In this document: positions 27,172 through 36,212 of the stretch, piece by piece
Layout of the letters: the number at the start of each line of letters is the position of its first letter
How positions within the stretch are numbered: position 1 is the first letter of the stretch
Source of the DNA: RYN-230 sp036509255
GTDB taxonomy: Bacteria > Actinomycetota > Actinomycetes > Streptosporangiales > Streptosporangiaceae
Length of the DNA stretch: 64,000 bases
NCBI GenBank assembly: GCA_036509255.1
Contig: DATCFY010000046.1
Coordinates: forward strand, 17,795-81,794
Reading direction: 5' to 3'
The notes under the pieces: model-generated
Database searches by the model: none
What the model was told of the DNA's origin: nothing
Seen by the model: only the letters and a program-made list of their open reading frames with translations
Program-made: the position numbers and the translations under genes

Positions 27172-28311
27172 ATGACCGTGGACCGGATGCTGCCCAGTCA
27201 AGAGGCCGCTGACCTGCTCGACCTGACCCGGCAGCTGGCCGACCGGGAGCTCGCGCCCCGCGTCGCCGAGGCCGAGGCCACGGAGACCTTCCCCGCCGAG
27301 GTCTTCAAGATCATCGGTGCGGCGGGACTCCTCGGCCTGCCGTATCCCGAGTCGCTGGGCGGCGGCGGCCAGCCGTACGAGGTGTACCTCCAGGTCCTGG
27401 AAGAGCTGGCGATGCGGTGGGCCGCGGTCGCGGTCACGGTGAGCGTGCACGGCCTGTCGTGCTTCCCGCTGGCCACCTTCGGCACCCCGGAGCAGCAGGA
27501 GCGATGGCTGCCAGATCTGCTCGGCGGCGGCCTGCTGGGCGCATACAGCCTGTCCGAGCCGCAGGCGGGCTCGGACGCGGCCGCGCTGGCCTGCGCGGCA
27601 GAGCGGGACGCGGGCGGCTACGTCATCACCGGCACCAAGGCCTGGATCACAGGGGGCGGGAACGCCGATTCGTACACGCTGTTCGCCCGCACGGCTCCGG
27701 GGAGCCAGGGGGTCTCCTGCTTCCTTGTGCCGGCCGGCCGGCCTGGCCTGTCGTTCGGCGCGCCGGAGCGGAAGATGGGGCTGCGGGCGGTCCCGACGAC
27801 TAGTGCTCATTACGACGGCGTGCGGCTGCCCGCGGACCGCCTGATCGGGGCCGAGGGGCAGGGGCTGCGGATCGCGTTCAGCGCGCTGGACTCGGGACGG
27901 CTCGGCATCGCGGCCGTGGCGACCGGCCTGGCCCAGGCCGCGCTGGACTACGCGGCTGGCTACGCGAAGGAGCGGCGGACGTTCGGCCAGCGGATCATCG
28001 ACCACGAGGGCCTGGCCTTCCTGCTGGCGGACATGGCGGCCGCGGTCGGCGCGGCCCGGGCGACCTACCTGGACGCGGCGCGCCGCCGGGATGCCGGGCG
28101 CCCGTACAGCCAGCAGGCCAGCGTGGCCAAGCTGGTCGCAACCGACGCGGCCATGAAGGTGACCACCGACGCCGTCCAGGTCCTCGGCGGCTACGGCTAC
28201 AGCCAGGAATTCCCGGTGGAGCGCTACCTGCGCGAGGCCAAGATCATGCAGATCTTCGAGGGCACGAACCAGATCCAGCGCCTGGTCATCAGCCGCCACC
28301 TGGCCTCCTGA
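27172..28311 (+). CDS. Acyl-CoA dehydrogenase
   Basis: 379-residue FAD flavoenzyme introducing an alpha,beta double bond into acyl-CoA thioesters. Motifs: LGAYSLSEPQAGSDAA and GTKAWITGGGNAD for FAD and substrate binding, KERRTFGQRIIDHEGLAF, QVLGGYGYSQEFPVERYLREAK, and IFEGTNQIQ with the catalytic Glu near residue 366. ATG 27172 has AGGAG at 27161-27165 and gives the normal family length. Probably regulated by the divergent TetR. The nearby racemase suggests methyl-branched substrates (inference). Confidence 0.93.
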   Translation: MTVDRMLPSQEAADLLDLTRQLADRELAPRVAEAEATETFPAEVFKIIGAAGLLGLPYPESLGGGGQPYEVYLQVLEELAMRWAAVAVTVSVHGLSCFPLATFGTPEQQERWLPDLLGGGLLGAYSLSEPQAGSDAAALACAAERDAGGYVITGTKAWITGGGNADSYTLFARTAPGSQGVSCFLVPAGRPGLSFGAPERKMGLRAVPTTSAHYDGVRLPADRLIGAEGQGLRIAFSALDSGRLGIAAVATGLAQAALDYAAGYAKERRTFGQRIIDHEGLAFLLADMAAAVGAARATYLDAARRRDAGRPYSQQASVAKLVATDAAMKVTTDAVQVLGGYGYSQEFPVERYLREAKIMQIFEGTNQIQRLVISRHLAS

Positions 28312-28344
28312 GGACGCTGCCCAGGCGGCCAGGCATCCCCGTGG

Positions 28345-29436
28345 TCAGGCATCCCAGTCGGCCAGCACGGCCTTGGTGTCGGCGCCGGGGACCGGGGGAG
28401 GGGACGGCGTGGCCGGCGGGGTCCGGGAGAACCGGGGGGCCGGGGCGGCCTGCGGTATCCCGTCCAGCGTGATCACCGTCTCCCGGGCGGTGATGTGCGG
28501 GGCGCTGGCCGCCTCACCGAAGGACAGCACCGGGGTGACGCACGCGTCGGTACCGGCGAAGATTCCCGCCCACTCGTCGCGGGTGCGGCTGGCGATCACC
28601 TCAGTGAACCGGTCCCGCAGCCGTGGCCAGCCGGAGCGGTCCATCTGCTCCGGCAGGTCCTCCCCGGCGATCCCCAGCCCGGCCAGGAACTGTTCGTAGA
28701 ACTGTGGCTCCAGCGCGCCCACCGCGATCCACTGTCCATCGGCGCAGGTGTAGGTGTCATAGAACGGAGCAGCCCCGTCGAGCAGGTTGGCCGAGCGGTC
28801 GTCGGTCCAGGCGCCCACGCCGCGGAGGGCCCAGACCATCTGCGCCAGGACGCTGGCCCCGTCCACCATGGCCGTGTCCACTATCTGCCCGGCGCCGGAC
28901 CGCTGCCGCTCCCAGAGCGCGGCCAGCACCCCGGCCATCAGGAACATGGAGCCGCCGCCGAAGTCACCGACGAGGTTGAGCGGCACGGCAGGCCGGTCAC
29001 CGGCCCCGATGGCGTGCAGCGCGCCGGTGACCGAGATGTAGTTGATGTCATGCCCGGCCCGGGCGGCCATGGGCCCGTCCTGGCCCCATCCGGTCATCCG
29101 CCCGTAGACCAGCCCCGGGTTCACCGCGTGGCACTCCTGCGGGCCGACCCCCAGGCGTTCGGCCACGCCCGGCCGGTAACCCTCGAGGAGCACGTCGGCC
29201 TTGGCCACCAGGCGCAGCAGCAGTTCCCGCCCGGCGGGGGTCTTCAGGTCGGCCGCCACCGAGCGGCGGCTGCGCAGGGTGTAGTCGGGTCGGCCGGCGG
29301 CCGGGTCGAACACGGCGGTGGGCCGCTCCACCCGGACCACATCGGCGCCGAGGTCGCCGAGCATCATCGCCGCGTGCGGCACCGGGCCGATCCCGGCGAG
29401 TTCAACTACCCGCAGACCGGTGAGCGGACCAGGCAT
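28345..29436 (-). CDS. Alpha-methylacyl-CoA racemase, CaiB/BaiF family
   Basis: 363 residues. The family III CoA-transferase fold is marked by GLRVVELAGIGPVPHAAMMLGDLGAD-type N-terminus. His129 in AGHDINYIS, Asp158 in VGDFGGGSM and Glu243 in GALEPQF correspond closely in position to the catalytic His/Asp/Glu of mycobacterial MCR. The enzyme epimerises 2-methylacyl-CoAs so that beta-oxidation can proceed. Convergent with the acyl-CoA dehydrogenase, 33 bp apart. The C-terminus carries a short Pro-rich segment. Confidence 0.9.
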   Translation of the reverse strand: MPGPLTGLRVVELAGIGPVPHAAMMLGDLGADVVRVERPTAVFDPAAGRPDYTLRSRRSVAADLKTPAGRELLLRLVAKADVLLEGYRPGVAERLGVGPQECHAVNPGLVYGRMTGWGQDGPMAARAGHDINYISVTGALHAIGAGDRPAVPLNLVGDFGGGSMFLMAGVLAALWERQRSGAGQIVDTAMVDGASVLAQMVWALRGVGAWTDDRSANLLDGAAPFYDTYTCADGQWIAVGALEPQFYEQFLAGLGIAGEDLPEQMDRSGWPRLRDRFTEVIASRTRDEWAGIFAGTDACVTPVLSFGEAASAPHITARETVITLDGIPQAAPAPRFSRTPPATPSPPPVPGADTKAVLADWDA

Positions 29437-29672
29437 GCGCAGCCCCTTTCAGCCAGCCTCGTGCCTCATCGGGGGCAGTATGGCATTCCTGGGCTGGTCC
29501 GGCCCGACCCGGAGGCTGGCCGGGGGCCACGGGAGACCAGGCAGATGCGGCCCCCGATGCCGCTAGGATTCGTGCAGGATGTCCGGGGATATGCTGGCGG
29601 ACAGCGGTCCGGGCCGACAGCCCGTAGGAGGCAAGGCTGCGCACTCGTGCCTCGCTCCGGCCAAAACTGCTC

Positions 29673-30563
29673 ATGGCCGGGCTTAGCGTGCTTATGGTTC
29701 TGGGCGGTCTTAGCTGCTCGTCCGCGTCCGGGCAGAAAGCCAGCGCCCCGCCGTGGAAGCTCACCTGGACTGATACCTTCAACGGCCCGGCGGACTCTGG
29801 GGTCAACACCAAGTACTGGGAGTACAACACCGGCCACGGCGTCTTCGGCACCAACGAGATCGAGACGATGACGCCGTCGAAGTACAACGTGCATATCGAC
29901 GGGCACGGGAACCTCGACATCATCGTCCTCGGCCACGGCGCGGCCGGGGACCCCAAGGCCGCGTGGACCTCAGGCCGGATCGAGACCCGCGCCAACCGGC
30001 TGTTCAAGGCGCCGGCCGGCGGCGAGATGATGGTGACCGCCTCCATCAAGCAGCCAGGGGTGCCCCACGCGCTGGGCTACTGGCCCGGCTTCTGGATGCT
30101 GGGCCGGACAGCGTGGCCGGGCACCGGGGAGATGGACATCATGGAGGATGTCGACGGTCTCAGCATGGATTCCGGGACCCTGCACTGCGGCAACCTCACG
30201 CAGAAGAACCCGAACGGAACGTTCGGCCCCTGCCACGAGACGTACGGCCTGGGCAGCGGGCTGCGGCCGTGCCCAGGCTGCCAGACGTCCTTCAACACCT
30301 ACTCGGTGATCATCGACCGGCGTTACCCCGGCCACGAGCAGGTCCGCTGGTACCTCAACGGGCACGAGTTCTACAGCGTGAGCGAGAGCCGCGTCGGTGC
30401 TGCGGCCTGGACCAAGGGCGTCGATGACGGCCACTCGATCCTGCTGGATGTGGCGGTGGGCGGGGCGTTCCCCGACACCCAGTGCCGGTGCAGCACCCCC
30501 ACTAACCAGACTTCGTCCCAGGGCACCATGGTCGTGCGCTACGTGAGCGTCTACACGAACTGA
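29673..30563 (+). CDS. Glycoside hydrolase family 16 protein, exported
   Basis: 296 residues from ATG 29673. The GH16 catalytic signature is GEMDIMED with Glu153, Asp155 and Glu158. WTSGRIETRANRLFK, YWPGFWMLG and VRWYLNGHEFYSV are further beta-jelly-roll landmarks of beta-glucanases. The N-terminus is hydrophobic with a Cys at residue 15, but lacks a basic n-region. An in-frame CTG at 29637, just after AGGAGG (29626-29631), would add a region with three Arg and a Lys and make a proper signal peptide. Six cysteines are in the second half. Convergent with an exopolysaccharide-like operon. Confidence 0.88.
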   Translation: MAGLSVLMVLGGLSCSSASGQKASAPPWKLTWTDTFNGPADSGVNTKYWEYNTGHGVFGTNEIETMTPSKYNVHIDGHGNLDIIVLGHGAAGDPKAAWTSGRIETRANRLFKAPAGGEMMVTASIKQPGVPHALGYWPGFWMLGRTAWPGTGEMDIMEDVDGLSMDSGTLHCGNLTQKNPNGTFGPCHETYGLGSGLRPCPGCQTSFNTYSVIIDRRYPGHEQVRWYLNGHEFYSVSESRVGAAAWTKGVDDGHSILLDVAVGGAFPDTQCRCSTPTNQTSSQGTMVVRYVSVYTN

Positions 30564-30590
30564 TCCCGCCGGGTCAGGGGCCGGTGCACG

Positions 30591-33500
30591 TCAACTGGCC
30601 TGGCGGGTCGGGGGGCCGACTTCCGCGAGCTTGGTGCCGAGGTCAGGGTATTTGTGGCTGGCGTGCTGGAAGACCCGGCCGGGTCCCGGACGGGTCCCCT
30701 TGACCCAGATGAAGTAGTCGCCGGGGCCGAATACGTCAGTGATGTGGATCTCGGCGGCCAGGTAGTAGTCCTTGCTGGCCGAGAGGGCCTGGGCCAGGAC
30801 CGCATCCGCGGCCGCGGTCACCTCGTTGTCGTAGGTCACCACGTGGAAATAGCCGGCGTCCACGGCCGCGGTGAAGCCGACCGTCCCGCTGAGCAGCACC
30901 TTGTTCTTGTTCTTGTAGTTGATGTAGAACGTCGAGATGAACTGACGGGGCTGTGCGTCCGGGTGGCCCAGCAGGTAGTAGATGGGAACCTCAGGCACCT
31001 CGACCAGGTACATGGCCTTCGGCTTCAGGTACTGGGAGAAGGCCCGCACAAACTGCGTCGAGTTGGGCCACACCTGATAGAGATGGGTTGTCTGGACCAG
31101 GCCAAGCACGAGGGCCAGACTCCAGATCCCGACGGCGATGTGCGGCCGGCGGAAGTGATCACCCAGCAGGCGAGCCAGCCCCACGCCCGCCATGGGTGCG
31201 GCGAAGAACAGGCCGAACCCGATGTGCTTCTGGAACGAGATGTCGGTGTGCAGATGGGCCTGGTACGCGGGCGCTAGCAGCGCGGTCCCGGTGAGGAGGA
31301 CCCCCAGGCACACCCGCCGGAAGCGGCCGCCCGCCGGTGCGATGAGTTCTTCCGGCTCGGTGCGGACCCGGTGGACATAGACGGCCGTGCCGATCACCGC
31401 CAGCACGAAGATCACGCCACCCCACTCGGCGCTTTCCTTCAGCAGCGTGCTCACCGGGGTGAGGCCCTGCACGCGGTTCGTGGTGGTGCTCGAGATAGCC
31501 GTCATGTACGCCTTGCCGCCGAGTTTCAGCGCCCCGTAGAGCAGGGCTCCCACCGCGGCGACAAAGGCAGGCGGGTAGAGCAGAACCCGGCGGCCGCGCA
31601 GCGGCCAGCCCGCCACCGCGGGCAGGACGGCGAGGGTGGGCACGAACAGGAGGCCGGCGTACTTGACTCCGACCGCGAGCGCGGCCACCGGAGCGGCCAT
31701 TAAAAAGACGGGCCACCGGAAAGCTGCCGTGCGGACCACGATCCACGCCGCGCAGGCCAGCAGGAACAGGCAGGTCGCGTCGTAGGTCGCGAAGTTGCCC
31801 AGGAAGATCGCCGACTCGCACACCGAGAACAGCACGGCCGCGCACAATGCGATCCGCTCGTTGAACAGGCGGCGGCTCAGGGCGTACAGCAAGACGGTGA
31901 TCGAGAGCATCTCGGCCAGGCTGAGCATCCGCGCGGCCGTGAGCCCGCCGATCCCGTTGAGGAACCCGGCTGCCACCGGGTAGAGCACGGGGGAGCCGGA
32001 GAAGTAGGCCGCGTACTGGCCTTGCAGCGCTGTGCCGTGCAGCAGATGCTGCAGTTCCATGTGACCTGAGTAGACGTACAGCGCCTCGTCCTCGAAGGCC
32101 GTGTTGTGCAGCCGCAGTGACAAGACCGCTTGCAGGATCAGGACACACAGCAGCAAGAGCCGGCTGACCCGGGTGCGCCGCCGGGTCGTCAGGTAGCCCG
32201 GCTCGGCCTCAGGCTGCTCCCCGGGCCGGGGCGGAGCCGGCGGAAGCGCCACCGGCTTTCCGGAACGAGGCCGCTGCGGCACGGGCGTCAGGACGGCGGT
32301 ATCCGCGGCGGACGGGGCCGGCGTGACGGATACCACGCTCTCGCTTCGCGGTTGCGGCAGCGCGATGGTGGTCTCAGTCGCGGACGTCGTGAGCGTGACG
32401 CTTACCGGTGGCTCGTCGATAGGGATCACGTAGGACTGGGTTACTTCGGTGCCGGGGGAGGGCGCGGCGGACCCGGCGCGGTCCAGTTGGGTGGTTGCCG
32501 TGGGGTTCGCCTGGCTGGTCTGCGCCGTGGCAGGCTGGGTGGTGTCGGTCGCGGCCGGCGCGGCTTCGCCGGTGACTGTGGAGGCGATCTCGGACACCGT
32601 GGCGTCGATGGCCTCGAGCGCCTCAGCGGTCATGGCTTCGATGGTTTCGATGGCTTTAGCCGTCTTGGCCTCGATGGCTTCGATGGCCCCGACCGTCTCC
32701 AAGGCTTCAGCCGTCCGGGCCTCGAGCCCGTCGATGGTCGTGGCTTCCAGGACGTCAATAGCCTGGAGCGCCTCGACAGCCTGGGCCGGGACCGCCGTGG
32801 TCTCGATGGTCGTGGCCTGGTCTGCTGTGGCCTGGTCCGCCTTGGCATCGATGGCGGTCTTCAAGTCAGCCAGGCTGAGCCTGGTGAGCGTCTCGGCACT
32901 CGGGCGGTTCGCCGCCGGCAGGGTGGCTGCCTCCGGCCCACTGACGCCCGCGGCTGTCTCCGCTGCGGCCACCTTCGCTGCGGCCGTCTCGCCCTCAGCC
33001 TCAGGCTCATCCCCGGCCTTGGCGTCCACGTCAGTCTGAGCCTTTGCGCCAGCCTGAGCGTCAGCGGTGGCCGCGCGCGTGGGGAGCGGGCCGATCACGG
33101 TGACGGCGTCAGCCTCAGCGGTGGCCGCGCCCGTGGGGAGCGGGCCGATCACGGTGACGGCGTCAGCCTCAGCGACGGCCTTGGTCTCGGTCTCGGATTC
33201 GGATTCGGATTCGGATTCGGTCCCAGCCTCGGTCTGGGTCTCGGCCTCGGACTCGGCGACCTTGGCCTCGGCGGGCTCGGCCCGGTCCGCTTCATCCTGC
33301 CCGGCGTCGGCCGGCTGGATCTCCCCGGACTCGCCCGCCGCCGGCCCGGCCGCTGTCCCGGCTCGCCCGCCGCCGGATGCCGCCTCAGCCTCGGTATCGC
33401 GCGCTGACGGCTTCCCGGTGCCCCGGCGCGTGGCCGGCGCGTTACCCAGGTGGGCAGGCAGGGTGATGCTTTTCAGGAACGCGGCCGTGCTCTCCGGGGT

Positions 33501-33776
33501 CTTCTTCTCCGCTGAGCCGGGCCGGTGGTGCAGCCACGCGGGCAGCACCACGGTCTCGGCGTCGGTCAGGACGTCGGGCCGGTCCTCACCGGACGGGCCG
33601 AACACGGAGCGGCTCGACCGCTTCCGCGGAGCTGCTGCCGGACTGCGGTCACCATTCTCGTCCGGGCGTGCCTGCTCCTGACGTTCCTCCTCCTGACGTG
33701 CCTGCCCCGGGCGTGCCCGGCCACGTTGCCAGCCGCGACGCGCCTTGGGGGGCTCGTCCTCCTGGGTGCGCTTCAC
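30591..33776 (-). CDS. GT39-like glycosyltransferase with very long low-complexity N-terminus
   Basis: 1061 residues. Residues 1-540 are soluble, disordered-looking and rich in Ala, Glu, Thr and Pro. They include an 18-residue tandem duplication (EADAVTVIGPLPT), a Ser-Glu run, and a helical stretch of EALEAI/AIEAMTAEA-type repeats near 340-400. Residues about 545-950 carry roughly ten helices of the GT-C fold with AFEDEALYVYSGH and AAYFSGSPVLYP, as in the gene at 1-990. A soluble C-terminal domain ends in FGPGDYFIWVKGTRPG. GTG 33776 abuts the stop of the GT2 gene, so the two are coupled. Sugar and acceptor unknown. Confidence 0.85.
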   Translation of the reverse strand: MKRTQEDEPPKARRGWQRGRARPGQARQEEERQEQARPDENGDRSPAAAPRKRSSRSVFGPSGEDRPDVLTDAETVVLPAWLHHRPGSAEKKTPESTAAFLKSITLPAHLGNAPATRRGTGKPSARDTEAEAASGGGRAGTAAGPAAGESGEIQPADAGQDEADRAEPAEAKVAESEAETQTEAGTESESESESETETKAVAEADAVTVIGPLPTGAATAEADAVTVIGPLPTRAATADAQAGAKAQTDVDAKAGDEPEAEGETAAAKVAAAETAAGVSGPEAATLPAANRPSAETLTRLSLADLKTAIDAKADQATADQATTIETTAVPAQAVEALQAIDVLEATTIDGLEARTAEALETVGAIEAIEAKTAKAIETIEAMTAEALEAIDATVSEIASTVTGEAAPAATDTTQPATAQTSQANPTATTQLDRAGSAAPSPGTEVTQSYVIPIDEPPVSVTLTTSATETTIALPQPRSESVVSVTPAPSAADTAVLTPVPQRPRSGKPVALPPAPPRPGEQPEAEPGYLTTRRRTRVSRLLLLCVLILQAVLSLRLHNTAFEDEALYVYSGHMELQHLLHGTALQGQYAAYFSGSPVLYPVAAGFLNGIGGLTAARMLSLAEMLSITVLLYALSRRLFNERIALCAAVLFSVCESAIFLGNFATYDATCLFLLACAAWIVVRTAAFRWPVFLMAAPVAALAVGVKYAGLLFVPTLAVLPAVAGWPLRGRRVLLYPPAFVAAVGALLYGALKLGGKAYMTAISSTTTNRVQGLTPVSTLLKESAEWGGVIFVLAVIGTAVYVHRVRTEPEELIAPAGGRFRRVCLGVLLTGTALLAPAYQAHLHTDISFQKHIGFGLFFAAPMAGVGLARLLGDHFRRPHIAVGIWSLALVLGLVQTTHLYQVWPNSTQFVRAFSQYLKPKAMYLVEVPEVPIYYLLGHPDAQPRQFISTFYINYKNKNKVLLSGTVGFTAAVDAGYFHVVTYDNEVTAAADAVLAQALSASKDYYLAAEIHITDVFGPGDYFIWVKGTRPGPGRVFQHASHKYPDLGTKLAEVGPPTRQAS
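33061..33174 (-). repeat. 54-bp tandem duplication plus partial third copy
   Basis: Two copies of a 54-bp unit start at 33061 and 33115 and differ at only one or two bases. A third copy breaks off after about 6-12 bases. In the minus-strand protein they encode the repeated AEADAVTVIGPLPT segment. Next to it, at 33195-33218, GGATTC is repeated four times and encodes Ser-Glu. Confidence 0.85.
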
Positions 33777-35810
33777 CTAGGCTTGCGCATCCTGGTGTGG
33801 CTGGAGAAGCACCCGCCCCGCGACCGCGAGCTCAAACAGCCCGAGGCCGAACAGGACGATGAAGTTGTACGGGTTCATCGTGAGCATCCGCCAGAACGCC
33901 AGCCCAGTCCACAGCAGTGAGCTGCCTACCGTCCACACCAGGAAGCAGGTCCAGAAGCGCCGGTTGCCTTCCTGCTTCTTCTTGTCACCGCCCGAGGTGT
34001 TCCAGCCCAGCCGCTTACCGCGGAGGGCATCCCAGTAGGCGAAGAAATGTGCCCACCCCGAGATCAGCTTGACGGCCCATGCCTCGAGCCGGTATGGCGC
34101 GTGATGCCAGGCTGGGATGATCACGGCGGCGTAGAGCACCACGGGGACCATGAAAATCATGTTCTTAAATTGCAGAACATTCGGCACCAGCGCGAGGATC
34201 GCGATGGTCAGCGCCGGCACGACGAACGTGAACAGGGCTGTGTAGATGTAGTAGATGAACCCGGAGATATAACACATGCGGGTGTACAGCGGGAGCTTGG
34301 CGCCCCAGAACATCTTCCCGAAGAGCAGCCCGACGGTTCCGGAGCACCAGCGGTACTGCTGGTTCAGAAACGCCGGAACATTATCCGGGCAGTTCCCGGT
34401 GGAAAGGGCCACGGGGAGGTAGCGGAGCGTCCAGCCAATGCGGTTCAGGTCGAACCCGGTGAGCACGTCCTCGGAGTGCTCCGCCAGCGTCATCCCGAGG
34501 TTCTCTTTCAGGGCGGCCCGCCGGTAGACGGCGCAGCTGCCGACGCAGATCGCCCCGCCCTTGCGTGAGCGCGCCGTCTGGATGGAGCGGTAGAACAGCT
34601 CCTGAACTGCGCCGGCGCCACGTTCCACCCAGGTCTGGTCGTTGGTGATGCGGAAGAACTGGGGCGTCTGCACGATCCCGATCTTCGGGTCGTCCTCCAT
34701 GTACGGCAGGGCCTCGTTCAGCAGGTCGTGGCGGGGCGCGAAATCGGCATCCAGCAGCAGGATGTAATCGCCGTAAGAAACCTGGAAGCCGAACCAGAGG
34801 TTTCCTGACTTCTTGAACCAGCCCCGGTTAGGCCGCCGGGCGTAAGCGAAACCGAACTCGCGTGCCATGGCCTTGAGCTCGGAACTGGCCGAATCATCCA
34901 GCACATAGGCGGTCACCGTTCCCTGGTAGTGGCGGCTCATCTCGGCCACGTACTTCCAGGTATTGCGGACCACGTCCACTGGCTCCCCGCAAACGGGGAG
35001 AAAGACATCCACCGATGGATAGGTCTCCGGCCGCCAGTCGTTTACCAGCCGCTTGTGCTCGTCGAAATCGAAGCCGCGGGCCATGCCGTCCGTAATCAAC
35101 GGCAGCGCCAGGAATAGAGCTCCCATGATTACGAATGGCACGTAGAACCAGAACCAGTGGAACTCCAGCATGAGCCGCGTCTGGCTGAACAGGAGCAGCG
35201 GGAAGCTGGCGAGCGACGCGAGAGTGAGGATCCAGGCACCGCGCTTGACGTAGCGGTACTTCTCCTCGTCGAGCGGCGGCACGGGCAGGACCGGGCCGGA
35301 CGGCTTAGGAGCCGGGGCCGCCTCCGGCCGCCGGTCCGGAGACACGGCAGGCTGAGGTGTCGCGGCCGGGGCGGTCCGGGGCTGGGGAACGACGACGGTG
35401 TCCGCGGGCCCGGCGGCGGCCGGCTCGGCGACGTCCGCCGGTGCCTCGCCCCGCAGTGCCACAGATGCCAGCGCCTCGGAGGGCAGTGTCCCGGCCCCAA
35501 GCGCACGGGACGCGAATACCCGGGAGGTCAGCCCACCCGACGCGAGTGCTCCGGAGGTCGGTGCCTCGGACGTCAGCGGGAGCCCTTTCTGCCGTGCCCG
35601 CCCGGGCACGGCGGCGGCCAGCCGCTGACGAAGTGGGATGGCCGCGGGTGGCGCAGGTAGCGGCCTGGTATCGCCTGAGTCACTAGTTGGCTGCGCAGGG
35701 TCAGCGGAGCGGTCGTCACCCTGCGGCGCCGGTACTGGAAGTTGTGCGGTCGGGAGCTCATCCCCCACGGGCTGCTCTGTGTTGTGCGGCCCGTCGATGA
35801 CGTGCGTCAC
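33777..35810 (-). CDS. Cellulose-synthase-like family 2 glycosyltransferase
   Basis: 677 residues from GTG 35810, chosen because AGGGG lies just ahead; the frame upstream to 35942 shows no homology. Residues 1-200 are Pro/Ala/Ser-rich, with nine pentapeptide-like units at 79-123. Two membrane helices then precede the GT2 domain with VLDDSAS, LLLDADFAP, HSEDVLTGFDL and QQYRWCSG, the D,D,D,QxxRW set of processive beta-glycan synthases. Six or so C-terminal helices form the channel. It probably polymerises and exports a beta-linked polysaccharide. The downstream GT39-like gene starts immediately after its stop codon. Confidence 0.9.
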   Translation of the reverse strand: MTHVIDGPHNTEQPVGDELPTAQLPVPAPQGDDRSADPAQPTSDSGDTRPLPAPPAAIPLRQRLAAAVPGRARQKGLPLTSEAPTSGALASGGLTSRVFASRALGAGTLPSEALASVALRGEAPADVAEPAAAGPADTVVVPQPRTAPAATPQPAVSPDRRPEAAPAPKPSGPVLPVPPLDEEKYRYVKRGAWILTLASLASFPLLLFSQTRLMLEFHWFWFYVPFVIMGALFLALPLITDGMARGFDFDEHKRLVNDWRPETYPSVDVFLPVCGEPVDVVRNTWKYVAEMSRHYQGTVTAYVLDDSASSELKAMAREFGFAYARRPNRGWFKKSGNLWFGFQVSYGDYILLLDADFAPRHDLLNEALPYMEDDPKIGIVQTPQFFRITNDQTWVERGAGAVQELFYRSIQTARSRKGGAICVGSCAVYRRAALKENLGMTLAEHSEDVLTGFDLNRIGWTLRYLPVALSTGNCPDNVPAFLNQQYRWCSGTVGLLFGKMFWGAKLPLYTRMCYISGFIYYIYTALFTFVVPALTIAILALVPNVLQFKNMIFMVPVVLYAAVIIPAWHHAPYRLEAWAVKLISGWAHFFAYWDALRGKRLGWNTSGGDKKKQEGNRRFWTCFLVWTVGSSLLWTGLAFWRMLTMNPYNFIVLFGLGLFELAVAGRVLLQPHQDAQA
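35442..35576 (-). repeat. Nine degenerate 15-bp repeats in the GT2 N-terminus
   Basis: The minus-strand protein reads LTSEA, PTSGA, LASGG, LTSRV, FASRA, LGAGT, LPSEA, LASVA, LRGEA: a five-residue period with Leu first and Ser third. The DNA copies are diverged, unlike the sharp repeats elsewhere in the window. It resembles but does not match the A(D/N)LxX pentapeptide-repeat family. Confidence 0.6.
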
Positions 35811-36212
35811 CAAGTCCCCTCTCACTTCGTGCCAACGCGTTCGGGCGTGGACAAGCCACGAGTCGAGCGGGGTAAGACAACAATACGTCATTGTCCAAAT
35901 ATCCGGGGAAATACCACGAGATCGTTGACAGCGTTTAACCAAGAGTTAACAAAGTGCCCCGGGGTTCCCTACTCTCCCACCGCTTTGCCCACGTTCGCCA
36001 CGCATGCCCGCTCGTGGTCACACCGACTAGTCAGCCCATCCTCCGACTTCGCCGGCATGCTGCAGCTTATCAGGCTATGACTTCCTCAATCCGGATAAGT
36101 CTGGCACTCTATGTTCATCTCAGTGAATGCCAGGAGCCCGATCCCACCCCGCGCGGGCCGCTGGCACCGGGGGCATGCGCCGCTTGGGGCGGACTTAGTC
36201 GGAGGTCATGGG
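35811..36212. other. Divergent intergenic region, comparatively AT-rich
   Basis: 402 bp between the GT2 and epimerase genes. No gene is supported; open frames here lack ribosome sites and family-like sequence. The centre (about 35875-35960) is unusually AT-rich for this window and holds TTGACA at 35925-35930 followed by GTTTAAC and GTTAAC in inverted orientation. This is a likely promoter region for one or both flanking genes. Confidence 0.5.

Noticed and set aside
33061..33218. Possible CRISPR array at the repeats in the GT39-like gene
   Set aside because: The units are contiguous without unique spacers and lie in frame inside a coding region; they are a simple tandem duplication.
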